From Pollenia angustigena (lineage: Eukaryota > Arthropoda > Insecta > Diptera > Polleniidae): a stretch of 64,000 nucleotides of DNA. The stretch lies in NCBI GenBank assembly GCA_930367215.1, contig OV884056.1:252491127-252555126 (forward strand). Direction: 5' to 3'. The translations under genes were made by a program, and so were the position numbers. Positions 22,770-34,714 of this stretch are shown here, one piece after another (position 1 is the first letter of the stretch; every line of letters starts with the position of its first letter). The notes under the pieces are model-generated. The model was not told where the DNA came from and ran no database searches. It was given only the letters and a program-made list of their open reading frames with translations.

Positions 22770-23715
22770 CACTGAAAGAAAAATGCTTCATATATTTAAT
22801 GAATCATTTTCATAAAAAAGTTTTCCTTGGGTAAATGAAAATTTTCATTGTCTAAATGGAATTTCATAGGTTTGATGAAGTATTTTCGTTAAAATCGCTT
22901 CATTAGATTTCGTAATTACGTTAAAAATTTTCATTGGATATATGAAAACTTAAGTTTGTCCAAGTAAAACAAAAAATTTTAATTGGGAACACAAAAAAAA
23001 CAATAAACAAACATAACTATATTCATAACTTAATACAAAATTATAGTTTCATTAAAAAAATGTTTAATTGTTATTTAAAAAATGTAAGATTTAATAATTT
23101 CATACATCTAATGTTACATGTATGCCATTAAATTTATGAAATCAAAAAATTTTTTTATAAAACCAACATATTTCAATAATTGCCTTCATAAATTTAAATT
23201 TTCATTATGACAATAAAAATGTCATTATAGTAATGAAACAAAAACTTTCAATCCACTTTCACTCAACGTTGTTATTGTTATTATGGTCAATTTAATCTTA
23301 TATTTACGCCCTTAATTGAGAAAAAAACATAGTTTTTTTATACAAAAACTACACTGCCCCGGTAGACTAGCTGGTAGTGAGCTAGTCTATCAGCACCGAG
23401 GTTGCATGTTCGAATCCCGCCAGAGACAGAAAAAAAAATAAAAAATAAAATAAAGTAAAATAAAATAAGAAAAAAGAAAAAAGAAAAAAAAAATAATTAA
23501 AAAAAATATAAAAAAAAAAATAAAAAATTTTACTTTATTGAAAGTATTCATCCAATGAATAATATTCATGGATCTAATGTAATGTTTCATTAAGTCCTTT
23601 TAATGAAACAGGTTTCATTGATCCAACGAAGCGCTGCATAGGTTCCTTTATAATGCAATTTTTCATGGGATTAATGTCAAAATTCGTTAGTATTGCGAAG
23701 AAAATTCTTTCAGTG
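22770..23715. mobile_element. Nested MITE, TIR CACTGAAAGAA, TA TSD
   Basis: CACTGAAAGAA at 22770-22780 is inverted as TTCTTTCAGTG at 23705-23715, with TA at 22768-22769 and 23716-23717. The interior is built from diverged TTTCATTGGAT / ATGAAAATTTTCATT motifs. It carries a SINE at 23355-23528. Confidence 0.82.
23355..23528 (+). mobile_element. tRNA-derived SINE, copy 2
   Basis: TGCCCCGGTAGACTAGCTGG matches copy 1 at 6799. The B box TGTTCGAATCC is at 23407-23417. After CCCGCCAGAGACAG comes a long A-rich tail with T/G interruptions. Third layer of a SINE-in-MITE-in-pogo nest. Confidence 0.78.
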
Positions 23716-23925
23716 TACATAGCAAACAATTACGATTTATAAGAGGTAAAGAAGATTTTATTTGAAAAAAATTACGAATTAGCGAGGGGACCAAAATGTA
23801 TGGAAATGTTGCGAATTAACGAGATTTTTTCAAGGCACCGACAGTTTATTACGAATTATCGGGAATTACGATTTATGGGGGTACGAATTATCGGGATTTG
23901 AATGTATATTTAAAATAAACAATCT

Positions 23926-24140
23926 GAAAACAGAATGGCTAGGGCATGTTTTGGTATTGAAGATAATATGACAGTGAAGAAAATTAAGCAGCAACCAGAA
24001 GTCAATAGAAAACAAGAGCGATCGAGAAAAAGATGGAAAGATGATGTAAAAGCAGACTTACGAATATTGAAATTTAGAGACTACAGACAAAAACCCTACA
24101 AAGGGAGCAGAGGTGATCAATAGTTGCAGGAGCTTTGGTC
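23926..24140 (+). pseudogene. LINE ORF2 C-terminal fragment
   Basis: After a frameshift, WLGHVL is followed by IEDNMTVKKIKQQPEVNRKQ and ERSRKRWKDDVKADLR with RDYRQK. The pattern 'WLGHV-R-ED...GRPRKRW-DDV--DLR' is typical of the very C-terminus of several APE-type LINE polyproteins. Only the tail survives; it follows the pogo-like element by about 20 bp. Confidence 0.75.
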
Positions 24141-24626
24141 CATATATATATATATATATACATACACTTAAAAGAAAAAACTGTTAATCAAAATCTGATC
24201 TGATAAATCTTCATAAGACTCGCATTTACAGCCATATTTAACATACCATTTTTCTAAGTGTAAAACACTATTCTATTTGTTGCTGTTTTATTAAAATTAT
24301 TGTTATAGACAAAACCCATTTGAAAAAAAAAAAATCATGCTACCCATTTATTCAGTTTTCTCATTTTGCCACCATCTTTTGGTTTTTGGTCAGACTTTTA
24401 GCAAAAATATTCCAAAAAAATTTGGAGCTTTTATTTGTTTAAAATTTACATTTGTATTTAATTTTAAAGCAATACTAGTACAGCCTTAAGTTTGAATACA
24501 ATAAAGTTACAAAATAGAACTTTTCGCCAAAACAAATAAAATTTAAATATAAATTGAATTAAGTATTTACTCGAAATTTAATAATAAACTGTTTTATATG
24601 GATTAAAAAAAAAAAAAAAAAAAATA
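24141..24626. other. Spacer with TA microsatellite and poly(A)
   Basis: ATATATAT at 24144-24162 and an A18 tract at 24605-24624 directly before the next element. No gene. Confidence 0.5.
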
Positions 24627-24909
24627 CAGCAGAAGCTCGGTTATATGAATACCCAGTTATGTGAACAACTTGCAACCGTTGAATTTTTTGTAACTTTTTG
24701 TTGTAAAGGGTAGTTTTTTAGAGTTTTACAACTTTCAGTTGGCATTACTGCTTTATTTAAGAACCCATTTAACAGCTGATAGCTGCTTTTTGTTTAGTTT
24801 TCTTTAAAATTTCATTATGAATCGACTTATGATATTGTTGAAATTTTTTTCAAAATAATTCGGCTAACGGGCTGAAGCACAAATTGATATTGATTTTGAA
24901 TTTCCACTG

Positions 24910-25227
24910 AAAATTTGATTTTCCGATGAAGCCCATTTCTGGTTGAATAGGTACGTTAATAAGCAGAATTGTCGCATTTGGAGTGAGGAGAATCCACAAG
25001 CTTTTGTCGACACACCATTACATCCACAAAAATTACTGACACATATGTCTTCAAAAACGATGATGATCAGAATGCGAAAAGTTGTTGAAATTTGGCGCCT
25101 TCTACACGCCAGCCGTGGCGACAACATGGCAGAAATCATACTTAAATCTCATAAAATTTTCTTTCCAATAAAGCCCGTTCGTTTCATTGATATTGAAAAT
25201 ATATTTCCTTGTTTTATTATGATTTAA
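24910..25227 (+). pseudogene. Mariner (DD41D-like) remnant with internal deletion
   Basis: FSDEAHFWLNRYVNKQNCRI then WSEENPQAFVDTPLHPQK covers the first catalytic Asp, and after a deletion IWRLLHASRGDNMAEIILKS is the C-terminal tail. The second and third catalytic residues are gone. The closest relative in the window is the copy at 28449-29147 (minus). Confidence 0.82.
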
Positions 25228-25535
25228 ACTTGTGTCACTCTATAAAAAATACCCTTTATTAGTAATCTGTTCTTCCCCGAATTAAGCTAGTAAATGTGTA
25301 TATACGAAAGCAAAGAAAATTTATAAGATGGTTGGTGTTTGAAAAGTTATTGCTTGGAGTAAAAATAATACATCTGATAATGATATTTGGCATTGCGAAA
25401 ATGCAGGGACAAGGCATTACAGAAATTCCTTAAAGCAAAAAAAAAAAAAAAAAATATAACCGACTAATTTCACGTATATATATTATTAACAAAATAATTT
25501 AAAATAAAAACTTAATATAGGTTATGTATATACAC

Positions 25536-26153
25536 TAGAGCGACTCACCAAAAAAAGTGCTAGATGTACCCTCCTAAAAATGAACCTTGGATTTTTTTAA
25601 GATGACATTTCAAATATTTCGGCTCCAGCTTTGACTTCTCGTGAGCTGGACCAGTTTGAAAAAAGGTATATTTTTGCATGTTTTGTTAATATAAGAATTT
25701 GTTTCCTTAAAAACATATGCAAATTGGGTATTCAGCGTCCAACTGTATGTACAACTTGTCCAAGGGCGATCAGCCATGTCCTTTTTTAAGGATTTTCTGT
25801 AAAAAAACGGTTTTTGAATTTTTTGTTTGTAACAAGAGTGCCGAATTTACAAATTTTAATCTTTAGTCGATTGAATTAAATACATGTCTCAGCTTTTTTG
25901 GAAATTCGTGCTAGTTCGCGTTTTGACAAAAATGCAATGGGGTGGTAACCCTTTGTTTGAAATAGGGCAATATGGGTATCAAATTTTATCTTTTGGCAAG
26001 TATATCATCTTTGTATGTAAATAATTAAGATTAACAAAACATGCAAAAATATAACCTTTTTCAAACTGTTCCAGCTAAAAATTTTTCCAAGGTTAATTTT
26101 TAGGAGGGTACATCGAGCACGAATTTTGCTTCCATACAACTTGAGTTGTTCTA
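25536..26153. mobile_element. hAT-like element with long imperfect arms
   Basis: Ends TAGAGCGACTCA (25536-25547) and TGAGTTGTTCTA (26142-26153) are imperfect inverted repeats. The flanks ATATACAC (25528-25535) and ATGTACAC (26154-26161) match at 7 of 8 positions, as in an aged hAT duplication. Arms extend inward about 150 bp, sharing GATGTACCCTCCTAAAAAT and TTTTTGCATGTTTTGTTAAT in inverted orientation. No transposase. Confidence 0.78.
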
Positions 26154-26271
26154 ATGTACACATATTAAAAATGATTTGAAATACTTATTTTATATTGTGT
26201 CGATTATGTGAACTTTTTCATTTAGTGCACAGGCCCTGTCTGAATTAATTCATATAAGCGGGCGGCTACTG

Positions 26272-28294
26272 TTTATTGTTTTATTTTTTTTTTTTTTTTA
26301 TAATTTTATAATTTATTTGATTGTAAGAAACACATCTTTTAATAAAATAGTTTAGAAACATTCTTTTTTGATTTTATAGCCCTTTTAATTTGAACAGTAA
26401 ATCGATTGTATCTGCGCGCGCCCTCTAAATAAAATTATTTACATGTTTCCAACAAACTCTTTAGCCAATTTATCAAATGCCAACAATATGAAAAAAAAGA
26501 GACTAAACATTCTTATTAATTAATAAAACGCTGTTGTGTGGCAATTTAATTTATGTTGATTTTATAAATGATGATAACCATCCTCTGATCTAATTTCCTT
26601 TAAAATGTCAATAAATAATTCATATTTGTTTAATTTATAACCTTTCCACAAATAATATCTGACACACATAAGTGACAACATTCTAATTGAAACAATTTTT
26701 GATAAATTGAACAGTGTGTTAAGACAACAAACAACGACGTCTGAGTACAATGAATGTTGGCATGCAAGTTCCTACATATGTATGTACGAGTGGAGTACAT
26801 ACATGCAAACATACATTCATACATACAAACGTCGATTGAATCTACTACTGAACGTCGCACAGAGGATTGAAATCGACAAAAATGGAGACTAATTACAAAA
26901 TTTAAATATGTTTTTTTTTTTTGGAAAATACTTATTACTTGATTAAAGAGTATAAAATTCTACATCCCTACTGAACATTTCAATATCAATATGTTGATTA
27001 GTTTTCCTTCCGTATGACCTTAAAGTTAAGAAATTTATCGTAGATTCGCAAACAGTAAAAAAAAATTTTGTATATTTTGAAACCTGTGCCCATGTTCTGT
27101 AACTCTCGAGCCGATTGTAATGTAACTTTTTTTTGGCGAGTCCTAGCTGTCACGTAAGGAAATAACTCCCCAATTTCCAGAAAAAGTGTGTCTGTAATAT
27201 ATTTGTGAGAAAATTTCCCGCTTTGAACTTCCAAATAAACTCAGGAATAAAAAAGGGGCGAGAAAAAATTTTAACACTAAAAAACAATTAAAAATGCAAA
27301 ATTCAAAAAATAAAAATAATAATATTTAGTTTTTGGCAAATTTTTTATTATTCAGTTATTTTGCTTTTAACATTTTTATAAAATATAAGAATGTTTTCAA
27401 AGCTCGTCTGCGAACAACAAAAATTTAAATCACACTTTTGCTTTATGTTGTGTAGCCGACGTTTGTATTTTCACCGTCAACGATATGTGTTACTGGCGTT
27501 GTCAACGTCTGCAATGTCACATCGGCTTCGAGTGCAATTTTATGATATTTATAACGTAACGACGTAATCTCTTTTAATAGTTTTCGGCAAGAGTTACAAA
27601 CACACTTTTTTCTCACTTTTTGAGACAGGATGGAACATTTTGTTTCACATCTTTTCGATGCGAGAAGTTCTCACTATATTTACACAACATGGGTACTGTT
27701 ACCTTTTTTATACGTCAAAAATTATACTTTTATTATACAAACTTTGGCTTAAAGTTTTTAGCCGTGATTAAAAGAAAAAAGTAGTTGACAAAAATCGAGA
27801 TCATAGGACAAGAAGGTTTTATTAACACCAATAATTCTTTTAAGAAAACTAAGGTTAATTAATCTTAATCGATTAACTCAGTCTCTTTCCAATAAACTTA
27901 AACACTGTTTTGAATAACTTTAATTTAGTCCGGAAATATTATTATCCTTTTGAAAATATCTAAGTATTTTGAGGAAAATGCATTTCTGATATAGTTGTTG
28001 TTTGAAAATTTCCAAAAAAAAAACAACTTATAATGACAGGGTTGTATTTTCCTCAAAATACGTAAGACTTGTGGGATAGTGTAAAATACCCTTAAGGCAC
28101 ATGGAGGTAAAACAATATTTGTCCAAGTACCTAATAGAACTTTGTGTCACGTTAGGAAATTAATTTTATGCAAACCGAAAGTTTGAAAGTTAAAAAACTA
28201 ATACGCATAATGAAGTAAGATTGCCAATTTTGTATAATATACACTTGTGGTTATATGGAGGTGAAGCTTAAGTCGACATAATACATAATTGACA
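26272..28294. other. Spacer with TACA microsatellites
   Basis: CATACATTCATACATACAAAC near 26805-26830. The rest is unremarkable AT-rich sequence, with a slightly GC-richer patch at 27440-27540. Confidence 0.4.
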
Positions 28295-28296
28295 TA

Positions 28297-29215
28297 TCGG
28301 GTGATTTTTTAAAAACTATAGGAAAGTTAAAAAAAAACACATAAAATTCAAACAAATATTTATGAAATCTTTATTTGAATCGATAGTACGGTCCATATAA
28401 TTTAATGTTTGAAGATTATTTCATGCAAATGTTGACCGTGACTGCGCCTCAAATGGTCCGCTTAGTCCAATTTTGGCATACTCTTTCCAACATTTCGGCC
28501 GGTTTCTCATGAATAAGTGCTTCAATGTTGTCTTCCAATGCGCCAATTGAAGCGGGCATGTGTGTATAGACATGAGCTTTAACATAGCCCCACAAAAAAT
28601 AGTCTAAAGGCGTTAAATCGCACGATCTAGGCGGCCATTTGACCGGCCCCGAACGTGAAATAAAATGTTCACGGAACTCGCCTCTCAATAAGTCCATTGT
28701 TAAGCGTGCTGTGTGGCATGTGGCACCGTCTTGTTGAAGCCACATGTCATGCAAGTCAAGCCCTTGCATTTTAGGCATACAAAAGTTGGATATCATCTCA
28801 CGGTAGCGCTCACCATTCACAGTTACGTTACAATTTGCATCATCTTTGAAGAAGTACGGTCCAATGATGCCACCAGCCCATAAACTGCACCAAACTGAGA
28901 CTTTTTCTGGATGCATGGGTAGCTCTTGCAATGCTTCTGGCTGATCTTCACTCCAAAATCGACAATTCTGCTTATTAAAGTACCCATTGAGCCAAAAATG
29001 AGCTTCGTCGCTGAACACAATTTTTCGAAGAAGCGCGCGATGAACTTTCTTAACAGAGCACGCATTTTGATAATAAAATTCAATAATTTTCAAGCGTTGT
29101 TCGTTTGTTTGTATAGACCAAACTGAAGATGTTTGACAGTAAAACAAAACACGAAACGTGCGTCAGCTGTTTAAACCAGTGTTGCCAAAAAGATAATAAC
29201 TAAAAAATCACCCGA
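28297..29215 (-). mobile_element. Mariner of the DD41D (rosa) group, 919 bp, internally deleted
   Basis: Perfect 15-bp TIRs TCGGGTGATTTTTTA (28297-28311) and their complement (29201-29215) are flanked by TA at 28295-28296 and 29216-29217. Full mariners of this type are nearer 1.3 kb. The missing part maps to the DNA-binding/linker region of the transposase. It sits exactly at the edge of the array-type repeat at 29222. Confidence 0.94.
28449..29147 (-). pseudogene. DD41D mariner transposase, one continuous ORF with a clean internal deletion
   Basis: The 232-codon frame is intact from MFYCQTSSVWSIQTNEQRLK to the stop at 28449. It keeps the first residues of the helix-turn-helix (RLKIIEFYYQNACSVKKVHR), then jumps directly to the catalytic core: first Asp in FSDEAHFWLNGYFNKQNC, second in WLQQDGATCHT, third in CDLTPLDYFLWGYVK. 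I count 41 residues between the second and third Asp, the spacing of the DD41D/rosa group known from tephritid and other flies. The C-terminus is MLERVCQNWTKR. The deletion after HRALL removed roughly 120 residues and kept frame. The catalytic triad is present but DNA binding is lost, so it is unlikely to be active. Confidence 0.93.
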
Positions 29216-29221
29216 TATATT

Positions 29222-30545
29222 CTTGGTGCTTGAGTAATTCTAATTCGTCTATTGAAAACACGCTCACTTTCGAAAAACTCAAAAGAAATAAACAAACTTT
29301 GTGTCAAATTGCTTATAGTTATCCTAAGCAGTTTGGGATTGAAATCCAGCAAAATTGGTTTAATAGGATCAGAGCTATGAATCAAAATGTGGAACCAGCA
29401 CCTACAAAAAATTGATCATTTTCGTACAAAAACTAACCTAAATGGCGGAACAATGCTCGGAATGATAAAAGATTTTGCAAAACTTCGTTATATTCTACTG
29501 GAAACCACGCCGTAAAATTTCGCGAAGATCCGTCGATAACTTACCATAGGCCCCATATAAACCATACTCCCGGAAAACAGTTTAGTACACCTTAAACCGT
29601 AACAAATAATGCTTTATAGGACTAGAAATTACGCTGTCAAATTCCGTGAAGATCGGTCCGTAATTTACCTTAGGCCCCATATAAACCTTACTCCCTGAAA
29701 ACAGTTTAGTATGCCTAAATCCGTACAAAATAATGCTATCAGAATAAAATTTAATACTTCACAGTTTTATATGACTAAAAACCACACTAATTAATTTCGT
29801 GATGATCGGTCCATAATTTACTATAGTCCTCATATTAAGCCCAATCTGGTAAAATAATTAAATACGCCTAAAACCGTAGCAGATACAGAGATTGCGGTAA
29901 ACTTTCTTCAAACTTAGCTCCATATGGCCAGAAAAGATGTTATGCAATTTTGGGATATACGGTCAATAATTGGAGGGCTCAGAGCTGAAGCGAACCAAGT
30001 CAAAAATGAAAATTCGATAATATTTTGAGTTTTAGTAAGCGAATTTCCATTAATTTCTGGAGCCATTGACTGGGTTTATTACCGTTACCTTTGGAACGAA
30101 AAACTTTCCGTTACAGAACTCGATAGAGTTAAACTTTGCAAAGAATTTCACACCAGTTTTGAAATACATATGTATAGGCATTTTATTTTATGAGTTGGTT
30201 CGGTTCAGCTTTGAACCCTCCAATTAACCTTAGATCCATTTTAAGCACCTTCTGAAATTCACTGCAAACGCTAAAACTAATTTCTCCGCTGTATTGAAAT
30301 TTATGTTTTTTAATACCAGGAATCACTCTGCTGAATTTTGGGATGATTGGTTCCTAGCTTACCATGGCTCCAATATAAATTCCCCTCCTGAAAATAATTT
30401 AAGTTATAAACTGATTTTTGGGAAATTGCAAAAGTTCCATGGCAGACAAGCTAGATCATATTTCCAGACAATTCTACAAAGTAGCTTAGCAAGTATTTTA
30501 ATCGCGAATTTCTGGATTTATTGCTTTTCCCAACACTTCAAAATC
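29222..30545 (-). repeat. Array-type repeat (GGTGGAGGGTATAAA family), minus copy
   Basis: Reverse complement of the family at 57732-59110. It begins with the ACTCAAG/GTGAGCGTGTTTTCAA end segment (29222-29300) and continues into units with GTTTTCCGGGAGTA and GATCTTCGCGAAATTT near 29520-29580, 29640-29700 and 29810. It degrades through 30545, where GGTTCCTAGCTTACCATGG still recalls a unit. The mariner at 28297-29215 lies directly against it. Confidence 0.75.
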
Positions 30546-31334
30546 TCTTAGTTGATTTCAAAATACACTTTGACTTTCTATATTGATCTGTCAAGTAAAA
30601 ATCATTAACTAGTTCCTCACGTTTAGTTCGTATAACGACTTTTTCACAGACAGTTTTATTAGTTAAACATTTCTTTTCGTGCTACTTCTTTTCCTAGAGA
30701 GTTTGTGTAATTTTTGCTCGGCTGTGTTTTCTTTTTCACACGTTACGCTTACAAGAGTTTTGGCTTATGCCCGTTTTTGCGTTCTCTCAGAGTTTAATGC
30801 AATATTTGGTTTATTCTCTACCACAAAGCTTTTATTGGTTACTATATTACTTACATGTATTAACTCGAAAACTGCTTGTTCCAAGCCCGTAAAATTTTCA
30901 ATAACAAATCTGAGCACCAAATTTTCTTATTTCGCGAAGCACTAGTGGCGCCTTTTCAAAATTGAGCGTGCAAAGCTGATCGTGATACTCACCAGTTTTT
31001 TTTATGAGTTTTGTGGAGCGATTTTTATATCAGAAATGTAAAATCCCATTTATTAAGTTAATTGTGAAAACAAAGACTCTTGTCTTTAATTTCTTGTCAT
31101 TATTTTCGTTGTTACGATTGGTTTTGCTGTTATTATTGCAGTGCAGTTTTGTTGCGTGTTGATTTGTGTTTTTGCTAGAGTTGGGCAGCACTCAAGTGAT
31201 TGGCGAGAATGTGACGCAAACGAAGCCGGGAAGAATCGAATCGGGATATACTTAAAAGGTTCCTACCAACCTTAGATCCAATTATTTCAAGTAAAACCAA
31301 AATAATAAAAAAAAGAAACAATTAAGAAATCATA
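30546..31334. other. Spacer
   Basis: TAGAGTTGGGCAGCACTCAA near 31178 looks like a lone hAT-type end with no partner. Otherwise nothing. Confidence 0.35.
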
Positions 31335-31960
31335 ATCGATCCAGCCCGGCCATTTGATACCCAACACCATGGTATATAAAGACAAGTTTTCCAGATTGTA
31401 CACATATGGGACCCATCATGGGGCCGGGAAAACAAAATTATGTTATGAGATTTAATTTCATATACGGGTTTTATTTGCAGAATTTATTTATATATAAACA
31501 TCTCTATGAGATTTCTTCATCTAAAAGCGTATTTGAATACAAATCTTATACGGGACCTATTGTCAATTTTAGACCTACCTGTCCAAAATTTCTCATGAAA
31601 AAGTAGCTCATAAAAGTTATCGTTGCCCAATTTAATCAATACCAACTTGTAAGGAAGTAATGGCGTTTCATTATATTTTTGGGAGTGGTATTCGGATCGG
31701 AGCTATAAGCAAATATAGACAGATTTTAAACAAATTTGGTAACATATAACATTATAATAAGATAGTTTATGGGTACAACGAATATTCGGGAAAGAAGTTT
31801 GTATAGCGCCATGTGAAATAACCGATTCTCACCATCTGCCATAAGCTTTGTTCTTATAATGTACCAAACTTCATCAAATTTGGCGACCTTTACTTTGGGC
31901 TAAAGGTTACATGGTTAGACAACCAGCCAGTTGATTGAATTTCATTAAATAAAAATATTC
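31335..31960 (+). repeat. Second array-type family (ATGATACCCTACACC), partial copy
   Basis: GATCCAGCCCGGCCATTTGA followed by TACCCAACACCATGG, then TATGGGACCCATCATGGGGC and AAAACAAAATTATGTTATGA, matches the order seen at 41597-42197. Later GACCTTTACTTTGGGC and CAACCAGCCAG correspond to the end region near 43790. Spacer 31961-32335 shows only a TACATA microsatellite near 32130-32160. Confidence 0.6.
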
Positions 31961-32335
31961 TCAAATGTACTCAAATTTTGGCTTGTTCATCTATTTTAAT
32001 TTGACAATAACATTGAAAAAAACACAAAATTCCCTGAATTAATCTCAATTTTTGACGATTTCAACCTTCTGTGCGTCGTAGAGAAAATGCAATTTATGAC
32101 ATCTGAACTGAAGGATACATAAGCAACACTTACATACATTCATACATACATATTTACATGCAAACATAAATATAAACTATAAAATCTGGTGCGCTTAGTA
32201 TTTTTTCCGTTTGTAATTTTACTGGTTCAGGGGAAGGAACGCTAAATAACGAACGTAGATTTTATTATATGGTTGCTCCTCAAACAAGTTAAAATGTATA
32301 CAAGTAATCCATAGATTTTTTAAATCTACCCTCTT

Positions 32336-33213
32336 AGGCCGAGGCCACGCAATGAGCGGCTAAGCGTCAAGCGGTTGAGCGATGAGCGTCAAAAATTAGA
32401 ACATATGAAATACTTTGGAAGTGGCCACGAAATGAGCGGCTAAGCGGCGTCGCTCAGGAATAAAACTTGTTCTAATTTTTAGTTGTTTTCTGAGCGTCAA
32501 AAAATAAACATGGCAAAAGTTAATATGTATTAGTATTTAATTTTTATTAAAAATTTTGACAAAATATAAGAATAATCTTTTTTTATATATATATATTTAC
32601 TGAATACTGATTTTTTTTCAGTAATCAGTTAAAAAAAAAACAAAATACTGAAAAAGTACTGGTACTGAAAAATGCCCATCTATGCAAGACAGATTATCAA
32701 ATTTTAAAAATACCGAGAAATTATTTTTTTGTTTTGTCAATTTGGTGTTAACTTTTAGCAACAGCAAATCAAAGCATTTCACAGTCATACGGCAGTATTG
32801 TATTGGGTATATTTGTATATAAATGGTTTAATAAATATGCTTGATAAATATGGACACTTTAGCATGATGTGTTTATTAATACTGTGTTGTAGGGTGCCAT
32901 ATGGTTGGGCTTGACCGACTATACATTCTTACTTGTTTATAATTTGTTTTAAATGTAAGTTAAGCGAACGAAGTCTTCGCTTGTTATCGACGAACAGGCT
33001 GCAATTTTTTTTTTCTTAAAAAACGCATTCCATTTTTATGAATACGATTTTCGCGTTATAACATTGAACAAGCCACTCTTTACAATGGCATTTTAACAAC
33101 TAACCGCTCAGAAGTGACGCTCAGTAATAAGCCACTTGCCGCTCAAACTTGACGCTTTGACGCTCATCGCTCAGCCGCTTAACGCTTAGCCGCTTATTGC
33201 GTGGCCTCGGCCT
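32336..33213. mobile_element. TIR element with GAGCG-rich ends
   Basis: About 60 bp of inverted repeat: left AGGCCGAGGCCACGCAATGA then GCGGCTAAGCGTCAAGCGG; right 33148-33213 is its complement with few changes. AGCG recurs about every 7-8 bp. A second partial unit (GTGGCCACGAAATGAGCGGC) lies at 32422-32459. The interior carries the minus end of the ATGATACCCTACACC family at 32887-32936. No clear duplication, superfamily unknown. Confidence 0.75.
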
Positions 33214-34714
33214 TAGGCTGATGACGAGTGGACACTGGAACCGAAGATGGAAGCGATACTAGTTTGTGTTATATCAATGCTAGTTGGTAAATTTCAGAGT
33301 GAATGCTTAAAAGATTTCTTCTGCTTATATTAATTTTTGGTGTTTAATAAGTGATTTTGTATAAAATATGAATTCTGACGAGGAGTTTTTCGTGATAAAT
33401 AGTGTTTTGAATATATTTTTTGAAATACATTTTCTTAGAAAACCCGTTTCACAAACCTTGATTAAGTCTGTTTTATTTCTTTTTATAACTTAGGGTGCTA
33501 GCTTTAGACTAATTAATAAAAAAAAAACTTGCAATTATTCGAAAAAAAGGTTTGAAAACCTAGTTTGGGCTCTGATTTTTTTTTATAAAAAACGGGTTGC
33601 CGCTTTTATATTAAAACATGTGTTTCTAATTTATGCAATTATTCGTAGAGGAATCAAATATCAAACAGGACATATACTTAATTTTTTTTTTGTATTGTAA
33701 CACAATTATTTCCTTCCGGATACATCCCTTTATCATATATTAATACAAAGCTCAACACACCCGCTTCTGCAGCACTGGTTGCTGTTCGCACTATTCCAAA
33801 CAAATTGATTTTTTTTTCCTTAAACTTACAGCAGTTTGTTTGTTTGTTTGTATATGTGTTACTTCTTTGCCATACAAAACACCCAGAGCAGTCGTCGTAC
33901 TCTTTTATTTGATCATAAATTTAGTTTTACTTTTACTCTTTGTTAGTATTTTTTTACTGTGATTATGCAAAATGTGTCAGTGTTTGTTTGTGTGTGTGTG
34001 TGTATTTGGTTGCTAGATTCGTAGGTTATTGGCTGACTCTAGTAAAAGAGAAAAATTCTTTTTTAAGTCATATTTGTTATTAATGTGTTGCCAGCGATTT
34101 AACAGTTCAATAGGGTATTTATTGAAAAACAACAAAAAAGATAGAGTTATGTTCGAGCCCTTTTGTGTAGTGTTTGTGTGTGACGGGGTGTGTGAAAATA
34201 ATTCTTGGAACATTTTCATATTTCAATAGTTATAGGTATTTGAATTTGTTACCTTTATGGGTAATATTTTATTAAGAATTACTTGGAATTTTTTTACATT
34301 TGGATTTAAGAGAATGAACGAACGTTGGATTAAGCTGAATATATAAATATTTAAAAGTTTTACGAATTTAAAGATTTCATCCAAATGTTTCTTTAATTGT
34401 TTATAAATTTAAAAAAGAAATAGTTGTATAGAAAAAAAGAATTTTAGAATTTTAAAAATGCTGCAATGGTGAGCTAAGAACTAAGTTTTGTTGATTTTAA
34501 TATTAAATTTAATCAATTTGTAAATACAGAAAAAAATAATTTTTTTAGATGAAATTAATTCTTTTAGTAAACAGTATCCCAATAAAAAAAATTTCTTGCT
34601 TTGCAAAGCACTTATAGTACATTTTCAAAAGTAAGCGCACAGTTTTGCGCTACGCAATAAGACACACAGAGATGCTTTTGTTAAAAAAATTTGGCCGCAA
34701 AAAAATAAATAACA
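33214..34714. other. Spacer with (TTTG)n and (GT)n tracts
   Basis: TTTGTTTGTTTG near 33836-33850 and GTGTGTGTGT near 33988-34003. No supported gene. Confidence 0.4.

Larger units (their letters stand above)
22442..23904. mobile_element. pogo/Tigger-like element, TIR ending ATCCCGATTATTCGTA, TA TSD
   Basis: Left CAGTAGAATCCCGATTATTC (22442 on) and right, reversed, CATTCAAATCCCGATAATTC share a CAnTnnAATCCCGATnATTCGTA terminus. TA dinucleotides flank both ends (22440-22441 and 23905-23906). Within, ACGAATTANCGGGGTT motifs repeat on both sides. Removing the nested 946-bp element leaves about 515 bp, so this is nonautonomous. The pogo/Tigger assignment rests on the CAGT..TCGxTTATTCG style ends. 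Confidence 0.75.
24627..26271. mobile_element. Second pogo-like element, hosting mariner and hAT insertions
   Basis: Left CAGCAGAAGCTCGGTTATAT (24627 on) and the reversed right end CAGTAGCCGCCCGCTTATAT share CAGYAG...CTCGSTTATATGAAT. GTGAAC motifs follow at similar depths (24660 and, on minus, 26210). TA is present at the left only. The mariner remnant (24910-25227) and the hAT-like element (25536-26153) lie between the ends. Confidence 0.55.

Noticed and set aside
31178..31200. hAT element starting TAGAGTTGGGCAGCACTC
   Set aside because: No inverted partner or 8-bp duplication found in reach; at most a lone end.
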